A DNA stretch of 56,439 nt from Clostridiaceae bacterium (GCA_012735465.1 JAAYHJ010000022.1:1-56439); one strand, 5' to 3'. Positions 21,650-30,337 are shown, numbered from the stretch's first letter. Numbers and translations are program-made. Notes: generated by a model not told the origin, from the letters alone.

Positions 21650-22202
21650 CTTTTTTCCCCAATGCTGTTTTAATAGGATAATACAATACCTGCGCCAACA
21701 CCGAGTTGACCATTGCAGTAACCACTACCACCATCAATAAATAAGTAAAGGCTGGATTGCTGGGAGTTTCTATAAAAAGGATTAAAAACTTCAAAGTGAG
21801 TACATAGGTAAGACCGCTTGCTACCGTTCCCAGCAGGGTTACGATAAAGGGTTTAAAGGAATACTTTTTAAACGAGACATTAAAAGGCGCCATAACCAGC
21901 AGCCCGGCAACTATTGCCCCTACCGGTTCACTTATGAAATTGATATAGGGTATAAGGGATTTGGTGGTAAAATGGCATACAGCTGCTGCAACCAGGCCAA
22001 TTCCCAGTACTTCTTTAAGACCGGGGCGTATCAGCAGGATTGCCAGACAATACATTCCAATGACCAGGTTGGGCGTGATACCAAAAAAGGGAGGGGTGTA
22101 CAGCCTAAGCACTGCTCCTGCCGCAATCAGTATTCCTGCCGCCACAATGTCCACTGCCTCTAAGCCCTTCTTTTGAACTTCTCTCTTTACTGTTGTTTCC
22201 AT
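21642..22202 (-). CDS. trpP: Tryptophan ECF transporter S component (TrpP family)
   Basis: 186-residue integral membrane protein resembling TrpP, the predicted tryptophan-specific S component. After a polar start (METTVKREVQKKG), about six hydrophobic segments follow. The TrpP-like stretch is LIAAGAVLRLYTPPFFGITPN.., then VCHFTTKSLIPYINFISEPVGA. The start chosen is ATG 22202, 9 nt after GGAGG; longer frames to 22340 run into the leader. Identification rests on family memory plus the leader: TRAP-type triplets upstream are what one expects for a tryptophan gene. It is the first gene of the operon trpP-ecfAA-ecfT-iorAB-paaK. Confidence 0.85.
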   Translation of the reverse strand: METTVKREVQKKGLEAVDIVAAGILIAAGAVLRLYTPPFFGITPNLVIGMYCLAILLIRPGLKEVLGIGLVAAAVCHFTTKSLIPYINFISEPVGAIVAGLLVMAPFNVSFKKYSFKPFIVTLLGTVASGLTYVLTLKFLILFIETPSNPAFTYLLMVVVVTAMVNSVLAQVLYYPIKTALGKKDE

Positions 22203-22203
22203 T

Positions 22204-22279
22204 CTCATCAACCTCCAAAATTTTTTTTTGAAGTTTAAGAAGATTGGAGCTGAGAGATGAGTCTTTAAGAGAGATGATA
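22204..22279 (-). promoter_or_regulatory. CUC-rich segment complementary to the TRAP triplets and to the trpP start
   Basis: RNA from 22261 to 22247 reads CUCAUCUCUCAGCUC, complementary to GAGCUGAG (22391-22384) and GAGAUGAG (22376-22369) in the triplet array. Its CUCAUC end is also complementary to GAUGAG (22209-22204), which lies directly between the trpP ribosome site and ATG. A second AUCAUCUCUC copy spans 22279-22270. If TRAP covers the triplets, this segment is free to mask the trpP start: a possible translational layer of control. Confidence 0.5.
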
Positions 22280-22297
22280 AAGAAATGATTATAGATA

Positions 22298-22329
22298 CAA
22301 AAAGCGGCAGGATGATAAACCCTACCGCT
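22298..22329 (-). terminator. Attenuator terminator in the trpP leader
   Basis: Minus strand: AGCGGTAGG (22329-22321) pairs with CCTGCCGCT (22311-22303) with one wobble and a 9-nt loop, followed by TTTTTG. A competing antiterminator is available: CCCAGTAGCCG (22358-22348) can pair with CGGTAGGG (22327-22320) as CCC/GGG, TA/TA, CCG/CGG with small bulges. Confidence 0.8.
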
Positions 22330-22350
22330 GTATTTTTCAAAAAATTTCGG

Positions 22351-22418
22351 CTACTGGGCTCATCTCAACTCATCTCGTCTCAACTCAGCTCAGCTTATTA
22401 ATTTACTCAACTCGTCTT
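22351..22418 (-). promoter_or_regulatory. TRAP (MtrB) binding site: NAG triplet array in the trpP leader
   Basis: Read 5' to 3' on the minus strand, triplets start 11 nt after the predicted transcription start. AAG, GAG, GAG (22418-22406) come first, then a 9-nt gap, then AAG (22396), seven GAG in an exact 5-nt register (22391 to 22359, spacers always 2 nt), CAG (22356) and TAG (22353). That is thirteen NAG, nine of them GAG. Eleven G/UAG repeats with 2-3 nt spacers is the known site for the TRAP 11-mer bound to tryptophan. The last two triplets overlap the antiterminator strand, as in the B. subtilis trp leader. Confidence 0.82.
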
Positions 22419-22435
22419 AAACTAACTTAGTAAAT

Positions 22436-22464
22436 AGTATACGTTAAGAATTATAAAATGTCAA
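22436..22464 (-). promoter_or_regulatory. Promoter of the trpP operon
   Basis: Consensus sigma-A promoter on the minus strand: TTGACA (22464-22459), 17-nt spacer, TATACT (22441-22436). Predicted start near 22429, giving a leader of about 225 nt. Confidence 0.88.
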
Positions 22465-22470
22465 TTGTTT

Positions 22471-23403
22471 TCAGAACATTTTCCTCTTTACAAATATGAA
22501 TGTCACCGTGCATACCAATACAAGGGACAACAACATGGTAAATAAAAAAGCATGGGGAGAATGTTGGAACGGCAGTTCAACATTCATGCCATAAAAACTG
22601 GCTACCATCGTTGGTAAGGACAGTACAATCGTAACGGATGTTAAAAATTTCATCACTATATTTAAATTATTCGAGATTACGGATGCAAAAGCATCCATCG
22701 TACCACTTAATATGCTGCTGTATATATTGGACATCTCAATAGCCTGTTTGTTTTCTATAATTACATCTTCCAACAGATCCTGATCTTCTTCATAAAGCTT
22801 AATGGTTCTGCCCCTCAGGATTTTTTCCATTGTAATCTCATTTGCCTTTAAGGATGTGGAAAAGTACACCAGGCTTTTTTCCAGGTCAAGCAACTGTATC
22901 AGCTCTTTATTCTTCATGGACCTGTGGAGCTGATTTTCCACTTCACTGCTTATTCTGTCTATTTGTTTAAGATACTGTAAAAACCGGGTTGCAACCCTGA
23001 AAAATATCTGCAGAACAAACCTTGTCTTCATATTTGTATAAACGGACTTTACGGTACCGTTTGAGAATTCATTGATTATTGTATTTTCCTTCAAGCATAC
23101 AGTAACAATGTTTTTATCGGTAATAATTATACCCAACGGGATGGTGGAAAAATATATTGTTTCCTCATCCTGTTGAGCCAAAGGAATATCAATAATGATA
23201 AGCGTTTGGCCATCTTCCGATTCAATTCGCGATGTCTCTTCATCATCCAACGCAGCTCTCAAAAAACCGGGATCCACATTGAGTGCCTGCACCACGCTAT
23301 CAATTTCACTTTCGGTCGGAGATACTAAATTAATCCAGCAACCATCTTCAATCCTGTCAATTTCCTGAATCTTCCCATCTATCGTCTTGTATATACATAA
23401 CAT
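22471..23403 (-). CDS. corA: CorA-family magnesium/divalent metal transporter
   Basis: 310-residue protein with a large cytoplasmic alpha/beta funnel and helical stalk, then two C-terminal membrane helices. The hallmark YGMN motif follows the first helix (SFYGMNVELPFQHS, about residues 267-280), and the tail is basic (VKRKMF). It forms pentameric Mg2+ channels in the membrane. The start is ATG with GGAGG 8 nt upstream. The stop lies only 7 nt before the trpP -35 box, so read-through into that operon is possible. Confidence 0.93.
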   Translation of the reverse strand: MLCIYKTIDGKIQEIDRIEDGCWINLVSPTESEIDSVVQALNVDPGFLRAALDDEETSRIESEDGQTLIIIDIPLAQQDEETIYFSTIPLGIIITDKNIVTVCLKENTIINEFSNGTVKSVYTNMKTRFVLQIFFRVATRFLQYLKQIDRISSEVENQLHRSMKNKELIQLLDLEKSLVYFSTSLKANEITMEKILRGRTIKLYEEDQDLLEDVIIENKQAIEMSNIYSSILSGTMDAFASVISNNLNIVMKFLTSVTIVLSLPTMVASFYGMNVELPFQHSPHAFLFTMLLSLVLVCTVTFIFVKRKMF

Positions 23404-23531
23404 TCTGCTACCTCCATTCTCTTAGTTTGTCTATTAGTTGTAGTTCGTAGATATTACCTGCATCGTTTGAATTGCGCTTTAATTTGTGCATAACGAGAAA
23501 GAGTAGCTTTTGACAGTTTAATATATCTCCA

Positions 23532-23684
23532 CTATGAGGCATTAAAGTAAATTATTCCTGGTGATGTCAAAAAATACTCTTCCCCTATCACACCCTTTTG
23601 CATTTCTCCGTGTATCCTGCCTGTACACTTTTTGCAAAAACTTCCATATATAATGCTTCGGTTAGGATAAGGATCCGTATCCAT
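23532..23684 (-). CDS. 50-residue protein with a CKKC motif
   Basis: A short gene in the roughly 510-nt space between corA and ilvB. ATG 23684 is preceded by AAAGGTGG about 9 nt upstream, and a consensus-like promoter lies 70 nt further up. The product begins MDTDPYPNRSIIYGSFCKKC and continues with a TGRIHGEMQKG segment and a hydrophobic end (FLTSPGIIYFNAS). CXXC plus a Gly/Arg/His stretch suggests a small metal- or redox-binding fold, but no partner cysteines follow. No family recognised. Gap sequence on either side (23404-23531, 23685-23754) shows no other gene. Confidence 0.55.
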   Translation of the reverse strand: MDTDPYPNRSIIYGSFCKKCTGRIHGEMQKGVIGEEYFLTSPGIIYFNAS

Positions 23685-23754
23685 TAACATCACCACCTTT
23701 AATGCGTATTCTTGCGTTTTGCTTTAAATTCTAATGCATTTACTACCTAATGAT

Positions 23755-23783
23755 AGTATACTTTTATTTAATAAAGATTGCAA
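23755..23783 (-). promoter_or_regulatory. Promoter of the 50-residue gene
   Basis: Minus strand: TTGCAA (23783-23778), 17-nt spacer, TATACT (23760-23755). Confidence 0.65.
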
Positions 23784-23875
23784 CCTATTGCTTTCTTTTA
23801 CGCGTACAAAAAATATGGGTACATGCAATGAAAGAATTATAACTTATAACTAATGTGAAAATTAATGGAGCCATC

Positions 23876-23904
23876 GCAAAAAAGGACGGACAATTATGTC
23901 CGTC
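23876..23904 (-). terminator. Terminator after ilvB
   Basis: GACGGACA (23885-23892), 4-nt loop, TGTCCGTC (23897-23904); on the minus strand it is followed by CTTTTTT. It sits 13 nt after the ilvB stop. Confidence 0.88.
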
Positions 23905-23917
23905 TTTGTGCTTTCTT

Positions 23918-25588
23918 TTATTCAACTATGCTTTCGATGATAGGTGCACCCGGCGGTACAATCGGGAATACCTTTTCATCCTTGTCTATTTCGCAGTTTA
24001 TTACCACCGGAACGGTTGTTGATGCCAGTGCTTCTTTTATGGCATCTTCCACTTCACAGTTTTGGGTAACACGTATTCCTTTTGCACCATAGGCTTCGGC
24101 AAGCTTTACAAAATCGGTTCCCCTGTCAATGGTAGTGTAGGAAAAACGGCCACCGTAAAAGAGGTCCTGCCATTGCCTTACCATCCCAAGCACGTGATTA
24201 TTAAGTATTACTACCACAATGGGTAACTTGTATTCCACTGCCGTAGCAAGTTCATTGCAGTTCATGCGAAAACTCCCGTCCCCTGCAATATTAAATACCC
24301 TTTTATCCGGCCGTGCAATTTGTGTTCCAATACATGCCCCCAGGCCATATCCCATGGTTCCAAGGCCCCCCGATGATATAAAGGTTCTGGGCCTAGTGTA
24401 TTTATAATACTGGGCAGCCCACAGCTGGTTTTGACCTACTTCCGTCGTAATAAGGGCCTCCCCTTGCGTAAGCTCATATATTTTTTCTATGACATATTGC
24501 GGTTTTAATAACGAGGAATTTTTTTCATAGTAAAGTGGATACTGTTTTTTCCAAAGCTGGATTTGCTCAATCCATTCTTTTCTTTCGTTGTTATCAACCA
24601 TCTGGCTTAGCTTATGCAGTATTTTTTTAATATTACCAACCAATGGATACTGTACGGTAATATTCTTGCCTATCTCGGCCGGGTCAATGTCTATATGCAT
24701 AATTCTTGCATTGGGTGCAAATTTTTTCACATCGCTTATCACCCTGTCGCTAAACCTTGCCCCGACGGCAATAAACAAGTCACAGTGGGAAACCGCAAGG
24801 TTTGAGGTTTTTGTCCCGTGCATCCCAATCAATCCCGTATACAAGGAGTGGGTTGACGGAAAACCGCCTAATCCCATCAATGTGGTTGCTACGGGCATAT
24901 TGGACTTGCCAACCATATCAAACAGCTCATTATGGGCATCAGCAATGCCAACCCCTCCGCCGGCCAGTATGATAGGCCGTTCTGAACGGTTAATTGCATC
25001 GGCTGCCTCTTCAAGCTCACGGGTGCTTACCCCGATGGGCTCCGGCTTGGGCTGCTCAGGTACTACCGGCTCATATTCGGTTACTGCGGCAGTAACATCC
25101 TTGCAAATGTCAACCAGTACCGGTCCCGGCCTGCCCTGCTTTGCAATTAAAAATGCCTTTCTTATTGTGGGAGCCAGTTTTTCCACGTCCTTAACAATAT
25201 AATTGTGCTTTGTAATGGGCGCAGTAATTCCTGTAATGTCCACTTCCTGGAAAGAGTCCTTTCCCAGCAGGGAGGTTGCAACCTGACCTGTAAAGGCTAC
25301 TATGGGAACCGAATCCATGTAAGCTGTAGCAATCCCAGTAACAAGATTGGTTGCACCCGGCCCCGAAGTTGCAAGGCACACGCCTACCTTGCCGGTTGCC
25401 CGGGCATAGCCATCCGCCGCATGGGCCGCTCCCTGCTCATGGGACGTAAGGATGTGTCGGATTTCATCCTGATGCTTATACAGCTCATCATAAATGTTTA
25501 GTACCGCTCCACCGGGATAACCAAATATGGTATCCACCTTTTGTTCTTTCAAACATTCTATAAAAATTTGCGCACCTGTTAATTTCAA
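23918..25588 (-). CDS. ilvB: Acetolactate synthase large (catalytic) subunit
   Basis: 556-residue TPP- and FAD-dependent enzyme that condenses two pyruvates to acetolactate (or pyruvate with 2-oxobutyrate) for valine, leucine and isoleucine synthesis. It has the catalytic Glu in TSHEQGAAHAADGYAR (about residue 46), FTGQVATSLLGKDSFQE, the central FAD domain, and C-terminal TPP motif GDGSFRMNCNELATAVEYKLPIVVVILNN. The start chosen is TTG 25588, 6 nt after GGGGGTTG, giving the family start MKLTGAQIF; TTG 25597 lies too close to the site. It is downstream of ilvD by 26 nt. No ilvN or ilvC is visible nearby. Confidence 0.94.
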   Translation of the reverse strand: MKLTGAQIFIECLKEQKVDTIFGYPGGAVLNIYDELYKHQDEIRHILTSHEQGAAHAADGYARATGKVGVCLATSGPGATNLVTGIATAYMDSVPIVAFTGQVATSLLGKDSFQEVDITGITAPITKHNYIVKDVEKLAPTIRKAFLIAKQGRPGPVLVDICKDVTAAVTEYEPVVPEQPKPEPIGVSTRELEEAADAINRSERPIILAGGGVGIADAHNELFDMVGKSNMPVATTLMGLGGFPSTHSLYTGLIGMHGTKTSNLAVSHCDLFIAVGARFSDRVISDVKKFAPNARIMHIDIDPAEIGKNITVQYPLVGNIKKILHKLSQMVDNNERKEWIEQIQLWKKQYPLYYEKNSSLLKPQYVIEKIYELTQGEALITTEVGQNQLWAAQYYKYTRPRTFISSGGLGTMGYGLGACIGTQIARPDKRVFNIAGDGSFRMNCNELATAVEYKLPIVVVILNNHVLGMVRQWQDLFYGGRFSYTTIDRGTDFVKLAEAYGAKGIRVTQNCEVEDAIKEALASTTVPVVINCEIDKDEKVFPIVPPGAPIIESIVE

Positions 25589-25614
25589 ATAACACAACCC
25601 CCATTTATAAAAAT

Positions 25615-27276
25615 CTATCCTTTAAGCACTGCCCCTGTAGAAGCAGAGGTAACAAGTTTTGCGTACCTGGCCAGGTATCCTTTTTTAACCTTAGGCTCCG
25701 GAGCCTTCCAGGCCTTTAACCGGTTTTCTATTTCTTCCGGCGCAAGCTCTACGTCAAGTTTTCCTTCAGGAATATTAATGCTTATAATATCCCCGTCCCG
25801 TACGATTGCAATAGGCCCTCCTTCCATTGCCTCCGGAGATATGTGTCCGATGGATGCACCCCGGGTAGCCCCCGAAAAACGGCCATCGGTTATCAATGCC
25901 ACATCCTTATCAAGTCCCATACCGCAGATTGTCGAGGTGGGTGAAAGCATTTCCCGCATCCCCGGACCACCTTTAGGCCCTTCATAACGTATTACAACCA
26001 CGTCACCTTTCACGATTTGTCCGCTGCGGATCGCCTGGATTGCCGCATCTTCCGATTCAAATACGCGGGCCGGTCCCCTGTGCACAAGCATTTCCTCTGC
26101 CACTGCCGATCTTTTTACCACTGCACCATCGGGAGCAAGATTACCTTTTAGCACGGCTATTCCACCGGTACTGCTGTAGGGATTATCAATCGGCCTTATA
26201 ACATCGTGATTTCGTACATATGCATCCTTTATATTTTCTTCCACGGTTTTTCCCGCTACTGTAATCAGGTAAGGATGCAAGAGCTGTTTTTTGGACAGTT
26301 CCTTCATCACAGCCTGAACCCCTCCTGCATGGTACAGGTCCTGTACGTGATAGGGTCCGGCCGGTGCCAGCTTACACAGGTTTGGAGTCCGGGCACTGAT
26401 TTCATTAACCTTTTCAAGATTAATCTTCACTCCGGCTTCATGGGCAATGGCCGGCAAATGAAGAACAGAATTTGTGGAGCATCCCAGTGCCATATCCACC
26501 GCAAGCGCATTTTCAAAAGCTTCCGGTGTCAGTATATCGCTTGGCTTTATGTCCTTTTCGAGCAGCTCCATGATTTTCATTCCCGTCATCTTGGCAAGCC
26601 TTATTCTCTCCGCATAAACCGCAGGGATGGTGCCATTGCCCGGCAGTGCCATACCAAGCGCTTCCGTTAAACAGTTCATGGAATTTGCCGTAAACATCCC
26701 GGAGCAGGAACCACAGCCCGGGCATGCATTATTTTCTATCATATCCAGCTCTTCTTCTTTCATATTCCCTGCATTGACTGCACCCACCGCTTCAAATACG
26801 CTGTTTAAATCAAGATAATTATCGCCCTTTTGCAGCGACAGCATAGGCCCACCGCTTATCACTATAGCGGGAATATCCAACCGTGCCGCTGCCATCAACA
26901 TGGCAGGTACAATCTTGTCGCAATTTGGGATAAGCACAAGGGCATCAAACCCATGGGCAAGGGCCATGGACTCAATGGAGTCCGCAATGAGCTCCCGGGA
27001 AGCCAGGGAATATTTCATACCTATATGCCCCATTGCAATTCCGTCGCATACCCCAATGGTCGGAAACTCCAGGGGTGTTCCCCCTGCCATCCGCACCCCG
27101 GCTTTAACTGCTTCCGCAATCCTATCCAGGTGAATATGCCCGGGAACCACCTCGTTTTGGGAATTTACTATCCCAATCAAGGGCCTCCTGATCTCTTCGT
27201 CCGTCAGACCCAATGCCTTTAAAAGGGAACGATGAGGTGCTTTATCCATGCCTTTTTTTACAACATCACTTCTCAC
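25615..27276 (-). CDS. ilvD: Dihydroxy-acid dehydratase
   Basis: 553-residue Fe-S dehydratase that converts 2,3-dihydroxyisovalerate and its methyl homologue to the 2-oxo acids, third step of branched-chain amino acid synthesis. Cluster ligands sit in [10 protein letters not shown] (Cys), [21 protein letters not shown] (Cys) and the FESEDAAI / [12 protein letters not shown] substrate motifs; the C-terminal [19 protein letters not shown] is intact. Start GTG 27276 with AGGAGTG upstream. First gene of an ilvD-ilvB pair with a promoter at 27394-27422. Confidence 0.95.
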   Translation of the reverse strand: MRSDVVKKGMDKAPHRSLLKALGLTDEEIRRPLIGIVNSQNEVVPGHIHLDRIAEAVKAGVRMAGGTPLEFPTIGVCDGIAMGHIGMKYSLASRELIADSIESMALAHGFDALVLIPNCDKIVPAMLMAAARLDIPAIVISGGPMLSLQKGDNYLDLNSVFEAVGAVNAGNMKEEELDMIENNACPGCGSCSGMFTANSMNCLTEALGMALPGNGTIPAVYAERIRLAKMTGMKIMELLEKDIKPSDILTPEAFENALAVDMALGCSTNSVLHLPAIAHEAGVKINLEKVNEISARTPNLCKLAPAGPYHVQDLYHAGGVQAVMKELSKKQLLHPYLITVAGKTVEENIKDAYVRNHDVIRPIDNPYSSTGGIAVLKGNLAPDGAVVKRSAVAEEMLVHRGPARVFESEDAAIQAIRSGQIVKGDVVVIRYEGPKGGPGMREMLSPTSTICGMGLDKDVALITDGRFSGATRGASIGHISPEAMEGGPIAIVRDGDIISINIPEGKLDVELAPEEIENRLKAWKAPEPKVKKGYLARYAKLVTSASTGAVLKG

Positions 27277-27393
27277 ACTGTTTCACTCCTTTTATTCTTG
27301 TGCACGCCTCTTTATTAATATAGCCGAACCAACCGGTCCGGCCATGCATACAGTTTTAATGCAGAAATTAATATTTATATTTTATTAAATAAT

Positions 27394-27422
27394 ATTGTAT
27401 CCGTTTTCCTGTCCCGTGTCCA
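27394..27422 (-). promoter_or_regulatory. Promoter of ilvD-ilvB
   Basis: Minus strand: TGGACA (27422-27417), 17-nt spacer, TACAAT (27399-27394). The leader of about 110 nt holds an 8-bp hairpin (27323-27342) but is too short for a T-box; no other element was seen. Confidence 0.6.
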
Positions 27423-27493
27423 GTTTTTTAGGTCAATTAGTTTAAAAAAGCATTTTTCAGATATATAAAAAAGCAAAAAACATTAAATAAATA

Positions 27494-28696
27494 CTATTGC
27501 TTTCTTCTTAACTCCAATACATCCAGCGAATTTCTGGATACTAAAAGTACTTCTCTTTTGTTTTGAAACAACTGTATATCTCGAATATCTTTACTGGAAG
27601 TTGCGCTGGCTACCTCTGCCCCCCTTGGAGTAATTATGCATACATCCCTTTTATTATTAAAGGCAATAAAGTCATCCTGTACGCTTAAAAATTTAACCTC
27701 GCCATCCACTTTATAGCTCCCTTGCTTTTGGCCGTTGCGGTTTATTATTTCAATTGAGGAGTCATTGCCTATCAGGCCGCCGTCCTTTCCTCGGCCCAGG
27801 GCAATAACCACCATATCCTTTGAATCCATGTTATAGGCCTGAAGTATGCGCTCTTCAAAGGGGATGCTCCATTGCTGAATTCCTTCGCTTGAAAAACCAA
27901 CTACCTGGTTATCACCCACGGCAATAAGATCATTATCTTTATAAAAACGGATGCCTGCCAGCAGCGTATCTTCTATGACAACACCTGCATACGGCTTAAC
28001 CTCATTTAAATTAAAGAAAACTATCCCACCGGATACCTTACCCTTTTTAACATCCAATGTACATACTGCCATTCTCTTGCCATCCGGTGAAATATCCACA
28101 TCAATTATGGGATTTTCGACAGAAAACCATTTATACAGCTCCAACCCCTGGGGATTATAAACCGTCACCTTTCCCTCATATCCCTTTTCTTCCGTAACCA
28201 CGGCAAAATAACCCTTATCATTTATCTTTGCCATTTTTATAGGCTCTTCCGTTTTCTTTGTGCATATTATGGAATAATTTGTGACCACATGTACCTCTCT
28301 GCCACCCTTATCCGTTAAAAGGATGTATTTATCCGTTGTCTCAATCATGGGATTTGAAAGGGTCAGTGCAATGCTCCACTCTTCCTGCCCCTCCTTATTC
28401 ATTGCTTTTAAGCCGTCCTTACTGCAGAATACAATGTATTCTTTATATACCTTAATTTGACTTTCTGCTTCTATGTCGAAGGGTATGCTGGAAGGTTTTT
28501 GCACAACACCGGCACCCAGTTTCCCTATCAGTAGATTTTGGATTGCAGGGTGGTACCGGTTAATGTAAATGAAATAAACTCCAAAAATCAAAAGAATAAA
28601 GGCAATTATAAACGTAAAGGCTGAAAAAAACTTTTTATCCGGCGGGCTGCTCTTGTCTTCTTTTTCTTCCTTTTTAGTAAACTCATAGACCTTCAA
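27494..28696 (-). CDS. Membrane-anchored beta-propeller protein (DUF5711-like)
   Basis: 400-residue protein with a cytoplasmic basic/acidic tail (residues 1-22), a single membrane helix (about 23-45) and an extracytoplasmic region of repeated four-stranded blades. Visible repeat starts include YIVFCSKDGLKAMNKEG, YILLTDKGGREVHVV, DVDISPDGKRMAVCTLD and LIAVGDNQVVGFSSEG. This is the layout of clostridial DUF5711 proteins, function unknown; PQQ/WD-type propellers usually mediate protein contacts. Start TTG 28696 with GGGGGAG upstream. It follows truA by 43 nt and is probably the last gene of the ecfA1-ecfA2-ecfT-truA unit. Confidence 0.75.
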   Translation of the reverse strand: MKVYEFTKKEEKEDKSSPPDKKFFSAFTFIIAFILLIFGVYFIYINRYHPAIQNLLIGKLGAGVVQKPSSIPFDIEAESQIKVYKEYIVFCSKDGLKAMNKEGQEEWSIALTLSNPMIETTDKYILLTDKGGREVHVVTNYSIICTKKTEEPIKMAKINDKGYFAVVTEEKGYEGKVTVYNPQGLELYKWFSVENPIIDVDISPDGKRMAVCTLDVKKGKVSGGIVFFNLNEVKPYAGVVIEDTLLAGIRFYKDNDLIAVGDNQVVGFSSEGIQQWSIPFEERILQAYNMDSKDMVVIALGRGKDGGLIGNDSSIEIINRNGQKQGSYKVDGEVKFLSVQDDFIAFNNKRDVCIITPRGAEVASATSSKDIRDIQLFQNKREVLLVSRNSLDVLELRRKQ

Positions 28697-28739
28697 GTTA
28701 TACTCCCCCTAAACAATAAGATACAGGGTTCCATATATA

Positions 28740-29474
28740 CTAATAATATACCTCCACCAGATACAAGCCCTGGGGTGCGGCTGTAATACCTGCTTCTTTT
28801 CTATCACCTGTTTTAATTATGTATTCAATCCTTTCCACATCAATCTTTCCCACTCCTGCATATAACAGGGTTCCTGCAATAATCCGGACCATATTATACA
28901 AAAAGCCGTTGGCAGATATTTCTATAATGATTTCGTCACCCTTTTTTTCAACACTCAGGTCAAATACATTCCGTACCGTATCTTTAACCCTGCTTCCCGT
29001 AGCCATAAAGGCTCTGAAATCATGTTCCCCGATAAAAAGCTTTGCTGCCTCTTTCATACATTCCACGTCCAGGGTATAAGGCCAGTAGTACGCATAGTTT
29101 CTTTCAAAGGCCGACGGATACTTCCCATTATAGATACGGTACCTGTACTTCTTACCTTTAGCCCAGAATCGTGCATGAAAATCCCGGGGCACCTCCCGGC
29201 AGTCATAAACAACGATATCTTCCGGCAGTACACTGTTTAAAGCATAAGGCATTTTTTCCGCCGGGATTTTACTGGATGTATGAAAGTTGCACACATACCC
29301 CAGCGCATGTACCCCTGCATCGGTACGGCTGCATCCTATAACGGTAATTTCTTCTTTGGTTATCTTTTTCAACGCCTTTTCCAGGGTTTCCTGGACAGTA
29401 ATCGCATTTTCCTGCCTCTGCCAGCCATGATAATTTGTACCGTCATATTCCATCTTTAACATCAGATTTTTCAA
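28740..29474 (-). CDS. truA: tRNA pseudouridine(38-40) synthase
   Basis: 244-residue enzyme that converts uridines 38-40 of the anticodon stem-loop to pseudouridine. It has the catalytic Asp in [12 protein letters not shown] (about residue 52), an N-terminal [14 protein letters not shown] motif, KKYRYRIYN in the middle and [15 protein letters not shown] near the C-terminus. Start TTG 29474 preceded by AAGGTGAT; an ATG four codons in lacks a site. The frequent clustering of truA with the general ECF module and rplQ is seen here too. Confidence 0.95.
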   Translation of the reverse strand: MKNLMLKMEYDGTNYHGWQRQENAITVQETLEKALKKITKEEITVIGCSRTDAGVHALGYVCNFHTSSKIPAEKMPYALNSVLPEDIVVYDCREVPRDFHARFWAKGKKYRYRIYNGKYPSAFERNYAYYWPYTLDVECMKEAAKLFIGEHDFRAFMATGSRVKDTVRNVFDLSVEKKGDEIIIEISANGFLYNMVRIIAGTLLYAGVGKIDVERIEYIIKTGDRKEAGITAAPQGLYLVEVYY

Positions 29475-29533
29475 CAGCTAATCACCTTCACAACTTATAT
29501 TCATCATACCTTAACACCTATTTAGTGACTCTG

Positions 29534-30337
29534 TTAATACCTTAAATTCCGCATAAGAAACAACACAATCATTAAGGCAAGCATAAGCCCTGCTGCCATG
29601 TAGTCACGCCTGTTAAGCTTAAGCTGCTTCATGCGCGTTCTCTTATCCCCACCCCGGTAACAACGGGACTCCATTGCAATAGCCAGCTCATCAGCCCTCC
29701 TGAAGGCACTTATAAACAGCGGAACAAGCAAGGGAACCAATCCCTTCGCCCTTTTAAACAGGTTCCCGTTTTCAAAATCAGCCCCCCTTGCCATCTGCGC
29801 TTTCATGATCTTATCCGTCTCTTCCAGGAGAGTGGGAATAAAACGCAGTGCTATGGTCATCATCATTGCCAGTTCATGGGAAGGTACCCCAATTCTTCTT
29901 AAAGGGTTTAACAATCTTTCTATCCCATCGGTCAATGCAATGGGTGAAGTGGTAAGGGTTAAAAGGGACGTGCCTACAATTAAAAAGACCAGCCTTAAAG
30001 TCATTAGCACGGCCATCTCAGCACCCTCCCAGGTTGCCCTCAGGGGACCGATGGTAAAAAGGGTCGTGCCTCCTGTCATAAACATGTTTACAAAGGCTGT
30101 GAGGGCAACAATAAAAAGCAACGGCTTTATTCCTTTTAAAACATATTTCACCGGTATTTTAGTTACATATATGAGCATAAAAGTGAATAAAAAAAACAGT
30201 GCATATCCTGTAAAGTTTCTTATTATAAAAAGAGCAATAACATACAGTATTGTGATTATAATTTTCATCCTGGGGTCCAGTTTATGTATAACCGATTCTC
30301 CAGGGAAATATTGCCCTAGTGTTATATCCTTTAACAT
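29534..30337 (-). CDS. ecfT: ECF transporter T component (general module)
   Basis: 267-residue membrane scaffold shared by several S components. It starts LKDITLGQYFPGESVIHKLDPR, has five to six hydrophobic segments, and both coupling motifs AQMARGADF (about residue 183) and AMESRCYRGG (about 222). The start is ATG 30337 with GGGGG upstream, overlapping the end of ecfA2 by 7 nt. This module likely serves ribU in this window and other vitamin S components elsewhere (established pattern for group II ECF systems). Confidence 0.94.
   Translation of the reverse strand: MLKDITLGQYFPGESVIHKLDPRMKIIITILYVIALFIIRNFTGYALFFLFTFMLIYVTKIPVKYVLKGIKPLLFIVALTAFVNMFMTGGTTLFTIGPLRATWEGAEMAVLMTLRLVFLIVGTSLLTLTTSPIALTDGIERLLNPLRRIGVPSHELAMMMTIALRFIPTLLEETDKIMKAQMARGADFENGNLFKRAKGLVPLLVPLFISAFRRADELAIAMESRCYRGGDKRTRMKQLKLNRRDYMAAGLMLALMIVLFLMRNLRY

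Noticed and set aside
22204-22464. T-box riboswitch for trpP
   Set aside because: No specifier loop, no AG-box/GNUG or T-box GGTGG motif; the GAG triplet array explains the leader better.
23517-23548. TTGACA-17-TATGAG on the plus strand as a promoter
   Set aside because: The -10 is poor and no plus-strand gene follows.
24588-25202. 204-codon plus-strand frame opposite ilvB
   Set aside because: Antisense to a conserved enzyme; composition is that of a reverse-frame shadow.
27277-27493. T-box or leader-peptide attenuator for ilvD
   Set aside because: The predicted leader is about 110 nt, without T-box motifs, a terminator or a run of Leu/Val/Ile codons.
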